Positions 11,041-22,392 of a stretch of DNA of 64,000 bases are shown here, in pieces (the first letter of the stretch is position 1; every line of letters begins with the position of its first letter). A program made the translations under genes and the position numbers. Below the pieces are notes generated by a model, which worked only from the letters and a program-made list of their open reading frames with translations, searched no databases and was not told the DNA's origin. Origin of the DNA: Gari tellinella (Eukaryota > Mollusca > Bivalvia > Cardiida > Psammobiidae); the NCBI GenBank assembly GCA_922989275.2, contig OV277871.1, positions 65,555,848 to 65,619,847 of the forward strand, written 5' to 3'.

Positions 11041-11287
11041 TACAGTTGAGAAAACTTTATTGGGAAAAAATGCGTTTACGCTAAAACTATTATTTCCAGT
11101 GCAAAGAGTTCGGAACCTGATCAGACGCCGGGTAATCCGGCGTCTGATCAGGCCCCAAACTGTTTGCCACTCAGGTGGACATGAGTAGTCAGAGATGTCG
11201 AAAACTGGGAATTTTATACGTTTTATTGCGATGCGTTTCAGTTTCGTTTGCGTTTAAACAATAAAGTATAACTTTTTTTCCACTGTA
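11041..11287 (-). mobile_element. TA-250 MITE, divergent
   Basis: TACAGTTGAGAAAAC to TTTTTTCCACTGTA, 20 bases from the previous copy and inverted to it. Confidence 0.85.
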
Positions 11288-11348
11288 TGCAAGACACTCG
11301 TTGGAAAAGAAAGTAGACACACAAAATACTACATTGTAGTAACTACGT

Positions 11349-11420
11349 AATGCAGGATAAACGTAAGACAGAAAGCTCCTACAGGGAGCGTTCTGTCTTA
11401 CTTTTCTCATGCATTAAGCT
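11349..11420. repeat. Hairpin of the TTAA-h2-like type
   Basis: AATGCAGGATAAACGTAAGA to GTCTTACTTTTCTCATGC, with the loop near 11383. Related hairpins are at 19524-19590 and 22028-22097. Confidence 0.55.
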
Positions 11421-11451
11421 GCAACATCTGTTTGATTTATTGAGGTGCGTC

Positions 11452-11718
11452 CACCAGATGTCACTGTCGTGTGATGGACGTATAGTAGCAGAAGATGGAA
11501 TATTGATGCAGATCAACGGGCATCTTGCCGCCATTGACGTCTGCAAATGCATGTATGATTTAAATAAGATTTATGCAATTTGCAGTTTAATACAACGTAC
11601 GAGGGTCACACAGTTTGCATCCAGATCAGACGCCGCGTTACGCGGATGTCCACCTGACAGATGTCACTGCGATGTGATGGACGTAGTAGAAAATGGAATC
11701 CTGATGCAGACCAACGGC
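11452..11718. repeat. Pair of about 70-bp direct repeats
   Basis: Two copies (11452-11525 and 11645-11718) share CAGATGTCACTG and GTGATGGACGTA. Between them lies a single arm of the shared hairpin (CAGATCAGACGCCGCGTTA) that stops at the second copy. Confidence 0.6.
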
Positions 11719-12179
11719 CGTGTAAGTAGGTTGCTTGTTGATGGTTATGATAATAGGATAAACCTTCCGTCCATTATGGTGTAGAGTTCTAGCTGTTCGC
11801 AATTGGGACTGTATCGCTGTACAAACCTATATTACCAAAAGTAACCAACGATTTAGCTATTAATCCTAACGGGCACACGGCGTTGTGCCAATGGTGTTAC
11901 GACGTTGATTCACAAGTTGCAACGTTGTTTTATCGTTGGGGCAACGTTGTTTGCCCTCTGGGTTATTTATATATACGGCCGTTATATCGCTTCAGTTTCC
12001 GTTTTCAAATTGAACAACCTCATACTTTAAAGCAACAACCCCTCATTAATACCTGTCCCATACTTACCGTCAAAGAGTACCATTCTAGTCTACCTCAACC
12101 TCTCCATCATCTTTGATGCTATATGCATCACCAATATCATGCCCAAACATTCAAACTTTAACCTTACAGTGTACAGGTG

Positions 12180-12228
12180 CTCAATATGTGTCTCCCATTG
12201 CGTGTCGTTGTAAAGAGGGAACGCTGTA
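12180..12228. mobile_element. TA-350 MITE, right-end fragment
   Basis: TGTGTCTCCCATTGCGTGTCG to AGAGGGAACGCTGTA. Confidence 0.65.
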
Positions 12229-12263
12229 GTAATGTTTCCATATTTCATGGATGTAATACTAAG

Positions 12264-12392
12264 AGGTTAAAATATGACCCAGGCGTGCCTTCTGCCCATA
12301 ATGGCACGCCTGGTGCCATATTAGCCCGAGGGCTATTGTGACATCAGGCGTGCCATTATGGGCAGAAGGCACGCCTGGGTCATGTTTTGACC
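12264..12392. mobile_element. Foldback MITE with internal repeats
   Basis: GGTTAAAATATGACCCAGGC and its near mirror GTCATGTTTTGACC flank arms GGCGTGCCTTCTGCCC and GGGCAGAAGGCACGCC. A third partial copy of the arm (GGCACGCCTGG) lies inside. Confidence 0.75.
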
Positions 12393-13400
12393 TTTTTATT
12401 GTATATCTTCATGCCAATGACGTGGTTTCAAACAACGTTTAACTGCTATCAACTGCTCAAAAATTTGAAACGACAGCGCTGACAAAGTATAGGTAGCTCT
12501 AGATCTTTCAGAAATGCTCAGATCGTAAGATCTCGAACATATGAAGTTGGCTATGGGAAATTTAGCCCACGCAGAAAATTAGTATAGTAGAGTGATCTAG
12601 AATTACAAACCGCTACACTATTTATATTGATTAGAACTCTACATTTTGACGACGTCGATTTTATCTTTTGAAGTTTCCGCTGAATGGCGAGAAATAATGA
12701 CGTCATAACTGTCATTTTGAATAACATAAACAACGTCAAGTAATTTCACACTGTGACACACATAAGACTTGACCATTGTATAAACTAATTCAAACAGGAA
12801 CTGTACCTTTTACGTTAAGACCCTTCTGTCTCAGAATTCAAGTTCCAGAATACGATTTGACAACGACGCCAAACCTCTTCTCCTGCCATGTTTGAATAAG
12901 TTGCACGTGAAAATCTTCGGTGGGCGATTATCCATAATCGGCCCACTGGGCCATTATGGATTGGTCACATGACCTCCGTAATGACAGTTTTCAACGGCAA
13001 TTTTGTTACTATTTATAGTAAGGTATACAATAATAATTAATAATAACAATACAAACACCTCTATCAATATCAATACAATATCAGAGGGGCCGTTTTGACC
13101 AAGGTCGTTTTGACTTAGGGCCGTTTTGACCCGAACTCATGGATCATTGGCCTCTGGTTTGACACCAAACTGTTTACAGTTTACGTATTGTTTTATTCCA
13201 AACTCCTTTTCTTGAAAAGAATGGTGCATTCCTGCTATGAGAATATGTTATTCTAAGATATGTGTTAATTGCTTCGTACCGTTTTTTTTATACAAACTTC
13301 ATTCCCCTGCTTGGTGTCAAAAAAGGTACCGGTAATAGAATCAAATACATAAATAATTAAAACTTGGTTACCGGGAAAGAATAACATAATTCTACAGTAA
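12393..13400. other. Intergenic, low information
   Basis: A short palindrome near 12922-12965 (GATTATCCATAATCGGCC) and three GTCGTTTTGAC/GCCGTTTTGACC repeats at about 13088-13132. No gene seen. Confidence 0.45.
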
Positions 13401-13447
13401 CGATTTTCCAATATGACCACTAAATTGTATACATTAGAGGGTATTTA

Positions 13448-13532
13448 CGACATGTTACTGCTTAAAGCAGAAATCTCCTTTAGGAGATTTCTACTTTACT
13501 GTCAGCTTTCTGCTTTAAGCTGTCACGTGTCT
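13448..13532. repeat. TTAA-h2-type hairpin
   Basis: GCTTAAAGCAGAAATCTCC and GGAGATTTC...TGCTTTAAGC arms around the loop at about 13480. Confidence 0.6.
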
Positions 13533-13866
13533 ATTAAAGATCAATTAGCCTTCGCTTTATTGGGCATAATGGAGAGGTTTCACCGTATAGCCCTAGCATT
13601 GCTTGTACATGTATGGGTATGCATTGTGTTAGTAGCAGTTTCGTGCGATATTAATATTCCATTGCTATATCGAAGTGAAACAATATAATGGAATCTGTTA
13701 TCCCCTCCACGAACACTATTCCCTGTAGATATCCACACATCGTTGTGTCCACATCTTTATTCAGACGTACTACATGGCTGTATCAGAGAAAGAACAATTA
13801 CAAAACAACAAAACAAACACCTTTCTTCTCTTATCGTTTCGTTAAACAACTTGTACCTAGTGGTCC

Positions 13867-13935
13867 TTATCCCTTTACCTTATAGAAGCGCCACATATTT
13901 TAAAATCTAGAAACAGGTTATAGGGTAAAGGGTTA
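13867..13935. mobile_element. TTAA-h2 MITE reduced to 69 bp
   Basis: TTATCCCTTTACCTTATAG to GGGTAAAGGGTTAA with the whole central hairpin gone. Confidence 0.75.
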
Positions 13936-14395
13936 AATGGAACATAGGCAAACATTGCAGACTAAAACCAGATTTTGATATGATTCTGCATCTTTTGTAA
14001 CAGACATTTCTATCAAAATAAAATGAAGAAAAACGAAGCATTAGATTAGATTAGATTGTTTGCTGACAGGAATTTGAATCAAAGAATAAAATGAAAATGA
14101 AACAATAGTCCAAGCATCTCTTAAATGAAAACTGGAATCACCCAATATCGTATAAGCATGGGCTAATTTACATGGCATAGATGGGTTGATCACTCGAATA
14201 CGCACTAAGCCATCATCCGAATAAGAATAAGGACCACGTTAAGAAAAATTCCGAACAACATGGCCCATCATTGTCTGGCAAACAATCCTTTTAGTGAAAC
14301 TAAATCATGTTTTGTGATTTAATCAACAAACCTCTTTTTCGCTGGCAAATCCGATTTAACTTGCATTTCAAAGCAATTCGGACATTGATACAGTA
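13936..14395. other. Unassigned intergenic sequence
   Basis: AT-rich, no recognised gene or repeat ends. Confidence 0.4.
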
Positions 14396-14418
14396 GAGAA
14401 TACATTATGAGTTTTCCC

Positions 14419-14632
14419 TGAACCATTTACCTGATAGAAGCGGCTTTTAGCGCTTTTTAATTTATCCCTCCGCCAAGGAAAATAGTTCCAGATTATACAG
14501 GCATGAACATGTTCAATTAGAAATATTACTTATATACTAGCCAGCTTTAGGGCGCATTTTGCTTTACTTTCAACCTGCTTTAAGTGGGCACCTGCCTTCA
14601 AATGTAAAACAGGCTATGAGGTAAAGGGTTAA
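14419..14632. mobile_element. TTAA-h2 MITE
   Basis: TGAACCATTTACCTGATAG to GAGGTAAAGGGTTAA. Its right TTAA is reused by the next element. Confidence 0.75.
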
Positions 14633-14902
14633 ACCCTTAGCCCATAGAATCGTCTATTGCACATTCAATCTATTCTTACATGTGCACTGATTAAAAGAGT
14701 TCCAGTTTATACATGTAGTCATGAACATAAGTATATATACCATAAGAGCTATTTTCTATATCCTTGCAGATTTGATGGTAGCTTAATTCAAGCTGAAAGT
14801 AAAGCAGAATGCACATAAAGGCGCATTCTGCTTTACTTTTAACCTGCCTAAGGTGGTCACTTGTTTTTAAAACTAGAAACAGGCTTAACGCAAAAGGGTT
14901 AA
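14629..14902. mobile_element. TTAA-h2 MITE sharing a TTAA with its neighbour
   Basis: TTAAACCCTTAGCCC to GCAAAAGGGTTAA, with the intact hairpin GAAAGTAAAGCAGAATGC / GCATTCTGCTTTACTTT at about 14799-14843. Confidence 0.8.
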
Positions 14903-15017
14903 ACGAAGCGAAACGCAAACATAAGGTACTGTAGTTTAAAACATGGCAATTTTGTGAAAATGTTTACGATTTATTTTAATCAGATCAGTGTCGTATAGGA
15001 CACAGGGCTACATGTAG

Positions 15018-15112
15018 CTAACGTCTCGTCTGGCTCCAAACTCTTTGCAGTGAGAATAATAGTTTTAGCAAAAACGCGTTTATTACGAAAGAAACATTTC
15101 TTCCCCACAGTA
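15018..15112 (+). mobile_element. TA-250 MITE, right-half fragment
   Basis: TCTGGCTCCAAACTC, AATAGTTTTAGC and a degraded end TTCTTCCCCACAGTA. Confidence 0.6.
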
Positions 15113-15206
15113 AATCGAAGTCTGAAGAGAACCTTAACCGTTCGACCCTCATGTCAAGTTTTTCTGAATTTGAATAACAGTCGAACCTCTTTATTTCGAA
15201 CTTGCC

Positions 15207-15765
15207 TACAGTGGTTAATACGCTATTCCTACCCACTTTACGCGTTTCTTACGCGTTAATTATCCGTTTCATTAAACGCGTTTCCTAGCCGTTTCTTAAC
15301 GCGTTTAACGGCACTCATCAAAAAGATCCGATATCTCCGCGTGAAACGGAAAACTGACGTACCAATTGCAACATCTCTGGTATAATCGTTTATTAACGCG
15401 TTTCAACGCGTTAAAATCGTTAGGCGTTAACCGTTCGTTAACCGTTCACTATGCGTTTCTTACGCATAGATAAACGCGTACAGTGGAGAATATGTTACAT
15501 GTATTCTTTCCCGTTTAAACGCAAACGTACGCAAACGCATTGCACTAAAAAATAGAAAGGGACAATTTTTCGACAATTTTTACTATTCATGTTGATCTGA
15601 GTGGCAAACAGTTTGGAGCCTGATCAGACGCCGGGTTACCCGGCGTCTGATCTGGCTTCAAACTGTTTGCAATGGAAACAATAGTTTTAGCGTAAACGCG
15701 TTTATTGGAAAAGAATAACGTTTTTTCCACTGTAAATGGGTAGGAAAAGCGTATTTACCACTGTA
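15207..15765. mobile_element. TA-D MITE split by a TA-250 MITE
   Basis: Ends TACAGTGGTTAATACGC and GCGTATTTACCACTGTA, interior rich in TTACGCGTTTC repeats. The related copy at 24390-24956 lacks the TA-250 and gives a near-empty site. Confidence 0.82.
15479..15734 (+). mobile_element. TA-250 MITE nested in TA-D
   Basis: TACAGTGGAGAATATG to TTTTTTCCACTGTA. Host reads AAACGCG before and AATGGGTAGGAA after, with one TA duplicated. Confidence 0.9.
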
Positions 15766-16049
15766 CGTCGTACTTACCGGTAATTCTTTAAATTAAAATT
15801 GGATGGCATTGAGTCAAACGTAGACGTACATGTTTACGTCAAAGATGATACATGGATAAGTCAAAGTTAAAATTTGAAATTCGGGTATTTTCGCCCTTAG
15901 ATTCGGGTATTTTCGCCCTTAGCGAGCTCGAGATTTGACTGTATACTTAAACTGAATTTGAACGACTATATTTGAGAAACATAACCTTTTTTCTAATACA
16001 AGACACGGGAATTAACTCTATATGTTCTACTTCAACAATTTCATCAAGA

Positions 16050-16165
16050 GTGCCAGCGCATGGATATGTTCAGAACAGATGGTTTTGATCGTTTTCCAAT
16101 AAATGCGTTACTAAACATGTTCATGCTAAATTTATAGTGTCAATTGTCAACAGTTTGGAAACATA
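16050..16165 (-). mobile_element. TA-250 MITE, degraded left part
   Basis: CCAATAAATGCG and GTCAACAGTTTGGAAAC only. A T-run and a G-run follow at 16188-16230. Confidence 0.45.
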
Positions 16166-16493
16166 TTAGACACCTGTATACATCTTTTGTTTTTTTTTGT
16201 TTTTTTTTGGGGGGGGGGGGGGGAGGGGGAAAATTATTATTATACCCTATTTAGATAGTGCTCTGTTCACACAAGAGTATTGCGTTCAAAAGCGCTCTAC
16301 ATGAAATTATATAATTGTACCTACAAAGCTAGAAAAGAGAAATAACTACATTCACAATAAATATGATACATTATGGAGTTACATGGAAATTCTTTCAATA
16401 TTATTCTTAAGATTATAATTGCCAGCGAAGAGGTTTGTTGATTAAACATTTTCTTTATGACAAAACCAATACCATGGAATCCTTAATGTTTAT

Positions 16494-16850
16494 AGTGTTC
16501 TTTCGCCACACCGACCCTCTGATCAACTATTCCCTCCTTACAACAACGATTGTCGCTGCTCCTCAAACAGGTAAATTTATGTCTAATCTTTTATCGGCTG
16601 CGATATAGTCTGCTTAAAATTGCCGTTTGCTGTTTTTCTCTCAGACACACATTGGACATTTTGACAGAAAAAAATAAAGACGAGCGACAAACAGATTGAG
16701 TCCAGATCAGACGTCGCGTTACGCGGCGTCTGATCTGAAGTCAAGCTGTTTGTACATGTAGGCCAATATCTCCCCTATAACAACTCCCTCCGAACAACGC
16801 ACACAATCTGTGTCTCCAATTGGATGTTGTTGTAGAGACAGATTACTGTA
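16494..16850. mobile_element. TA-350 MITE, left end degraded
   Basis: Interior and right end (TTGTAGAGACAGATTACTGTA) match TA-350. The stem-loop GATCAGACGTCGCGTTACGC is nearly intact at about 16704. Confidence 0.75.
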
Positions 16851-17183
16851 TGCCCAAATGTCTTTAGTTTGGTTTTAACTTCGTATCACTGTTTCCAATC
16901 GCAACCATGATAATTATTTATATTTTAACGGAGTTACTGTTTGTAAATACATTAATCAGTTTTTTGTGTTTACATAATATAAGCACACCATTTCCATTTA
17001 TAAACATTTGAGGTACATGTACATTGGTTGTCTGTATGTGTAAAAGGTTACATTAAGACTAAGGCACTCTTTCTTAATACACAATAACACAGTAAGCCTT
17101 TTATGCAAAAGTTTTATCCAATCGCCGAAGAATATAGTTCCACTTTATACAGTCATGAATATGCGAGTAAGAAATATGTTTTA

Positions 17184-17700
17184 TAACATAACAGACAGCG
17201 TGAGCGTTGAATAACACTCGTTGTTTGTTTGTCATATACATGTATAACTAGTTGAATAACTATGCAAATGAGGTACGCCACGACGTCGTTTACTTGTGAT
17301 GTCATTAAAATGCGTTCTATGCGTTCAATATCCAACGCCTTCATTCCTTCATGTAGATTCAATTTATAGATTTTTGGTGTAATTAATCAGTATTAGATCT
17401 ACATGAAAGTGTTTAATAATACATATAAAAACATAAACATTATGCTAGTGAACGGGGTTAATTTGGAGCAACTATTTTCCTTTATAGATCTACTTATTTC
17501 GCGCTTAGCATTCACTTGACCTCAAAGGCTACGATAAATAACATTTCTAGGTTATGTTATAAAAAGTATATAGTATTCGTGTTAACAATTTATTGGATTT
17601 ATCAAACTCGTCGTTTTAGTAAACGATAAAAACTCGGCAAAGCCTCGTTTTATCGTTTTCTAAAATACTCGTTTAATAAATCCAATAAATTATGAACAAT
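17184..17700. repeat. Dispersed repeat, copy 1
   Basis: CATAACAGACAGCGTGAGCG to a foldback end (ACTCGTCGTTTTAGTAAACG, then CGTTTTATCGTTTTC). The second copy is at 63527-64000, so the boundaries here are approximate. Confidence 0.75.
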
Positions 17701-17719
17701 CATGTAATATCCTATATCT

Positions 17720-17855
17720 ACATCCTAGCTCAAAGAAGGTTGAAAGTAAAGCAAACTACGTCAAACATGTCCTGGTCTACTTTCAGCCTGCTTTAAGTGG
17801 TCGACTGTTTTCAAAAGTAGCAATAAGCTATGAGATAGGGTTCAACCCTGAACAC
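17720..17855. mobile_element. TTAA-h2 MITE fragment
   Basis: GGTTGAAAGTAAAGCA and CTACTTTCAGCCTGCTTTAA, then GAGATAGGGTTCAACC. Loop degraded. Confidence 0.6.
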
Positions 17856-18168
17856 AGGGTATGGAGAAAAAGTTTAATGCAAACTGTCTGTACTGTTATT
17901 CAGGCTGTACACATTTCGAGCAGTGACCTAATAGTATATAATTGTATTGTACATTTATACGTTGAGCTGTTCTTGCTTTTTACAACATTCGAAAGAGCGT
18001 GGGTTCATAAAACATCACGCCATAAAACGCGTTTATCCAGACTTGTTGATGTCACGACGCTAAATTTAAGAAATTCATGCGATGAAAAATCGTCTTAATT
18101 TTCATTTATCTTTTCTTAAAATTCGCATGCATATGTTTTCGCCCATTCGCATGTAGGACAGACAAGAT

Positions 18169-18401
18169 TTAACCCGTTTGGCGCTGTAGTTACAGAAGGT
18201 CGACTTTGCAAACAGTTTGGATCGAGGTCAGACGCCATGTCAGGATCCAAACTGTTTGACACTCTTATCGATATTTCTTAAGTCATACAACCTTAAATCT
18301 AACTTTCAAACGTTGTTGCAGACAACAATAACGAAGCAGAAAACAACAAAGCGGTGAATAGGGTTGACATATCCCGAATAAGTTGACACCGAAAGGGTTA
18401 A
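18169..18401. mobile_element. TTAA-h1 MITE, complete
   Basis: TTAACCCGTTTGGCGC to GACACCGAAAGGGTTAA. Stem-loop AAACAGTTTGGATC, CAGACGCCATGTC, GATCCAAACTGTTTG. Confidence 0.85.
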
Positions 18402-18454
18402 AGTAGTGGCGCGAACAGGACACCGCACAATTTATGTCGTTAATTTAACCAATG

Positions 18455-18738
18455 TGTGCCCACGATCCCATATATGGGACATAGGTAATCAGTGAAGACT
18501 CTGATCAGACGGAGAATCTTTATTCTTTCCCAATAAAACTATTATTTCAATTACAAACAGTTTGGAGCCAGATCAGACTCCGGGTAACCCGGCGTCTGAT
18601 CAGGCTTCAAACTGTTTGCCACCAAGATAAACAAGAATTATCAGAATTGTCCATAAGTTGTTCTTTTCTACGTTTTAGTGCCTTGCGTTTGCGTACGTTT
18701 GCGTTTAAACGGGAAAGAATAACAGATTCTCCACTGTA
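18455..18738 (-). mobile_element. TA-250 MITE joined to another hairpin arm
   Basis: The right end GATTCTCCACTGTA is normal. On the left, the first bases of the TIR are missing and GGAGAATC follows directly after CCATATATGGGACATAGG...CTCTGATCAGAC, the arm of the hairpin type seen at 33845 and 46620. Confidence 0.65.
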
Positions 18739-18739
18739 C

Positions 18740-19515
18740 ATGTACATGTACCTTTTTTCTTCAAAGATTTGCCATTTTCGAAACATACTGCTTTGCATTT
18801 TGCTTTATCTCGTAGTTTAAATGGGACATAATAACGTGCACTTCACTATACTCGGGTGCAAATAAAACAGAAATGCCGTGCATGAAAATAGTTCAGAGGT
18901 CCGTTGTAGGGTTTGGGCACTGTATAATGTTTTTCGCTTGAACGCGTTTATTTGAAATTGGAATTTGCCTTAATATTTCATCATTCATGATACCGTTTGC
19001 TAACATGCTGACTAGGTCGTATTGATTAATGAAGCAACGATAATAGTGTCAATAGCTTGGATCCTGATAAAGATCATATTTAAAGTACGTGTAGATTAGA
19101 AAGGAAAGATGTTTAATAAGCATTGCTACATGTATCTATGTAATGTAGTTTATGGGACACTAAAAATGACATACATATGGAACCCGATGATAAGTTTATC
19201 GGTGAGTTTCTATGGCTTTTGAGCTATGTAGGTCATGTTCTATCGGTCAAACAAACATGTTTCATTTACATACATATATTTGATTTGAGTTGTTTATAAC
19301 CCATTTGTATCTAGGTCAATTAGATGGTGCTGACAATATTCGTCCTTCTATATCGAATAAAATTATTATCAAGACATCCGTTGGAGTAATTCACATCGAT
19401 ACCTTTGTAAATATTTTCCTTTATCAGCAGACTTAACCCATTTATACCCAGTTGATTCTTCCATATGTATATATTGGAATTAGTCAATATTTCATCAAGA
19501 GATATATAATGACAG
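18740..19515. other. Unassigned intergenic sequence
   Basis: AT-rich. Only a weak trace of a TA-250-like terminus near 18830. No gene seen. Confidence 0.4.
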
Positions 19516-19523
19516 ATTATTGC

Positions 19524-19590
19524 TTAATGCAGGATTGCAGAAATATACTATAAGATATTTCTGACTTTCATGTATCCTGCATTAAGCAAT
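19524..19590. repeat. Hairpin (TTAA-h2-like)
   Basis: GCTTAATGCAGGATTGCAGA pairs with TGTATCCTGCATTAAGC; AGAAATAT pairs with ATATTTCT at the centre. Confidence 0.6.
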
Positions 19591-19798
19591 GTATGTATTC
19601 CAACTTACGAAATGGTCTTCATAATGACATTTATACTATTGTGCGCGGTAAACCCTTAACCGACGGTTTGAACATTCTTCCACTTAATTTTGTGATAAAA
19701 CATTACGTTCACGCAAAAATAACACATGACCAGATGTCTGAAAGTAAATCAAAATTTTCAATAATTTACACTCAGGTCCTATTGTTGTAATGTTTTTA

Positions 19799-19912
19799 GA
19801 TAGGTTGGATAACGTTCTAACGCGTTTGACTGGTCAGATCTGAGCAGAATGCTAAAGTCTGACCAATCTAAAGCTTGAGAACGCTTTCAGACTCACCTCA
19901 AACGCATTATAG
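19799..19912. mobile_element. Foldback MITE, same family as 30726-30847
   Basis: TGGTCAGATCT and AGTCTGACCAATC with CTTGAGAACGCTTTC and CACCTCAAACGC match the element at 30726-30847. Confidence 0.6.
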
Positions 19913-19919
19913 GCATATG

Positions 19920-21078
19920 ATCAGTATGTAATTAGGATCCCAAACCCGTAGTAACCACACTCTACATGTATTTAGCTAGTCTGTCACTCGGTCTTTTAGT
20001 CACTATGTCATACTGTTTTGTCGGCTCTTTTACCTAGCAAGAGCTGAAAATATAATTCGGTATATAATCTTAGCTCGGAAAATTTAAGTGGCATAAGGCA
20101 TTCAGGAAGATTAAAGTCTTAAAATTATTTAAGCTGGTCGTTGATGGTATTGTCTCTTCTCTAAGTCGTTTTCATCAACTTTGCTTAAACATGTTGAAAA
20201 TATGTATTGGTGTAACTGTTTTGGAAAATGTGATAGCTAGTAAAATTGCACAATGCATTTCAGAACTATTTCCTAAATGAATAGATCAATATTTTCTGTT
20301 TAGCCTAGTTTTCTCTCTCAGACCATCAAGCATTTTTCATCCGATATTCACAAAGTTTCCAGAAAAAATGTTTCCAGAATAATCAAATTAGTGTTGGATA
20401 GCTACCTATCGAATAAGGTATGTCAAGTTTATCGTCCTTGAATTATACAAAATTAGATGTTCTAGCTTTTCCCACTTGCTAACCCAAATAGATGTTATCC
20501 GACCTTGTACAAACTAGTTGTAAATATTCATAATTATTGTAAATTTTATATCAAGGTCAACGTAGCTAAATTGCATAGGGTTAGTAAGGATTGTGATAAC
20601 ATGGTTACTAAAAATTGAACGTTGTAATCTTTGCCGCTTTCTAACTCAAACAAATTTGTCGCAAATGTTTATATTGAAAACATTTGGCCAAGTTCAATAA
20701 CCATCTCAATCACACAAGGCGTGTCAATGTAATTTAAAATAGGCATTTTTAAAAGCTAACAAAGTTCAACCTTTTTCTCCAAAAGCTCTGACAATATTTG
20801 CAGATGGATATTCTTGGCAAGTTTTAGAAAAAGTAGTAAGTCAACTCGAATCAGACGGGCCATTGAGCTACTTTAAATGGGCCAGTCATGTGATTAATCT
20901 TCATTTCAACCATGCTGGGTCAAGACTATGGTCACAAAGGAAGGTCAAAAGTATAAACCGTTGAAATCGTGTCAACTAAAAAGCTTTTTTACTGCTTTAG
21001 TGTTTTTCAATAAACTTTATTTAAGTGTTTGCCTCAGCGACACCATGCGCTGAATTTGTACAGTATGTCCTCTCTTTG
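19920..21078. other. Unassigned intergenic sequence
   Basis: About 1.1 kb without recognisable gene, MITE termini or strong palindromes. Confidence 0.4.
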
Positions 21079-21081
21079 TTG

Positions 21082-21312
21082 TACTGTGGAGCTGACGTTA
21101 TTGTTTCCCTTTTAAACACAAACAAAACGCAAAGGAGATGCAATAAAATTGATAAAATGACAATCTTTTGAATAGTTTGACGATTCATTTTAATTTGCGT
21201 GGCAAACAGTGTGTAGCCTGATCAGACGCCGGGTTAACCGGCGTCTGATCTTGCTTCTAACTGTTTTCAAAGGAAATATTTTTTAAAAAAAATAATGTCT
21301 TCTCTTACTGTA
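21082..21312 (+). mobile_element. TA-250 MITE, divergent
   Basis: TACTGTGGAGCTGACG to TTCTCTTACTGTA with GATCAGACGCCGGGTTAACC. Six bases before the next copy. Confidence 0.8.
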
Positions 21313-21317
21313 AGTAC

Positions 21318-21567
21318 CACAGTGGAGAATCTTTTATTCGTTCCCGTTTAAACGCAAACGTACGCAAACGCAAAGCACTAAAACGTAGAAAAGTACAACT
21401 TTTGGACAATTCTAATAATTCATTTTTATCTTGGTGGTAAACAGTTTGGAGCCTGATCAGACGCCGGGTTACCCGGCGTCTGATCTGGCTCCAAACTGTT
21501 TGCACTGCAAATAATAGTTTTAGCGTAAACGCGTTTATTGGGAAAGAATAACAGATTCTCCACTGTA
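21318..21567 (+). mobile_element. TA-250 MITE, complete
   Basis: CACAGTGGAGAATC to GATTCTCCACTGTA; the first T is mutated. Stem-loop intact. Confidence 0.9.
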
Positions 21568-21732
21568 CAAGCTTTTATTTGGAAGAGTAAAAATATATTC
21601 TTCGCTATGTGATTAAATACTGCTGTCAGAGAGGTAGATATGGTTGGAGTATGCTAGGTCTATAGCTTTGTGGCAGGGATACTTTTACATTTGGTTCATT
21701 TTACAGCCTAACCGTGCGATCATTGACCTGCA

Positions 21733-21912
21733 TAGTGGAGAAGTTGTTATTATTTCCAAATAAACGCGTTTTACACTAGTACTATAAATACAAATTGCAT
21801 ACAGTTTGAAGCCAGATCAGACGCCGGGTCACCCGGCGTCTGATCTGGCTCCAAACTGTTTGCCACCAAAGTAGAAATGATTGGTCAGGATTGTTATTTA
21901 CTACATCGATGT
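21733..21912 (-). mobile_element. TA-250 MITE, 3'-truncated
   Basis: Starts ATAGTGGAGAAGTTG, has the stem-loop GATCAGACGCCGGGTCACCC and ends within the subterminal part. Confidence 0.7.
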
Positions 21913-22027
21913 TATAGGGAATAAGCAGGCACACGGTAACCAGCTACATTGTACATGAACTTCCAAAACTGTAAAAAGCGATTATTAAATATTGTGAATA
22001 GTTATAGCCAATCTAAAGCGTTTGCTA

Positions 22028-22097
22028 AATGCAGGACAGACGTAATGCAGAAAGCTCCTGTATGGGGATCATGCATTTTTGACCTGCATTAAGCGGT
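22028..22097. repeat. Hairpin 100 bases upstream of the MCT-1 start
   Basis: AATGCAGGACAGACGTAATG and GACCTGCATTAAGCGG arms. Related to 11349-11420. Any promoter role is unproven. Confidence 0.55.
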
Positions 22098-22196
22098 CAC
22101 ATGCCTTTACAGATCACCATGCTGCCGTATTAAACGATCACTTTATACAGGTTTGACTGTACATAGTCGTAAAACAATTACATGTAAACAATCACG

Positions 22197-22392
22197 ATGA
22201 ATCGCGGAAGCCAGAAAGATGGTGGATATGGTTGGGTCGTGGTTTTTGCATTCTTCACGTCATCTATAATCATTGACTCACTGCGGTATGCTTTTGGATT
22301 GCTTTATGTTGAGTTCTTGGAGGAATTTCAGCTCGGAAATGGAGTTACTGGAGGGATAAGCAGTGTATTACTATGCGTGTACAACATCCTAG
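22197..22392 (+). CDS. MCT-1 exon 1
   Basis: Starts at ATG 22197 and encodes a short charged N terminus, the DGGYGW signature, TM1 and the start of TM2. The donor is CTAG|GTAAGC at 22393. The length of 196 nt is identical to MCT-2 exon 1, and the first residues (MNRGSQKDGGYGW) match MSRGSQKDGGYAW there, which supports the start. Confidence 0.88.
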
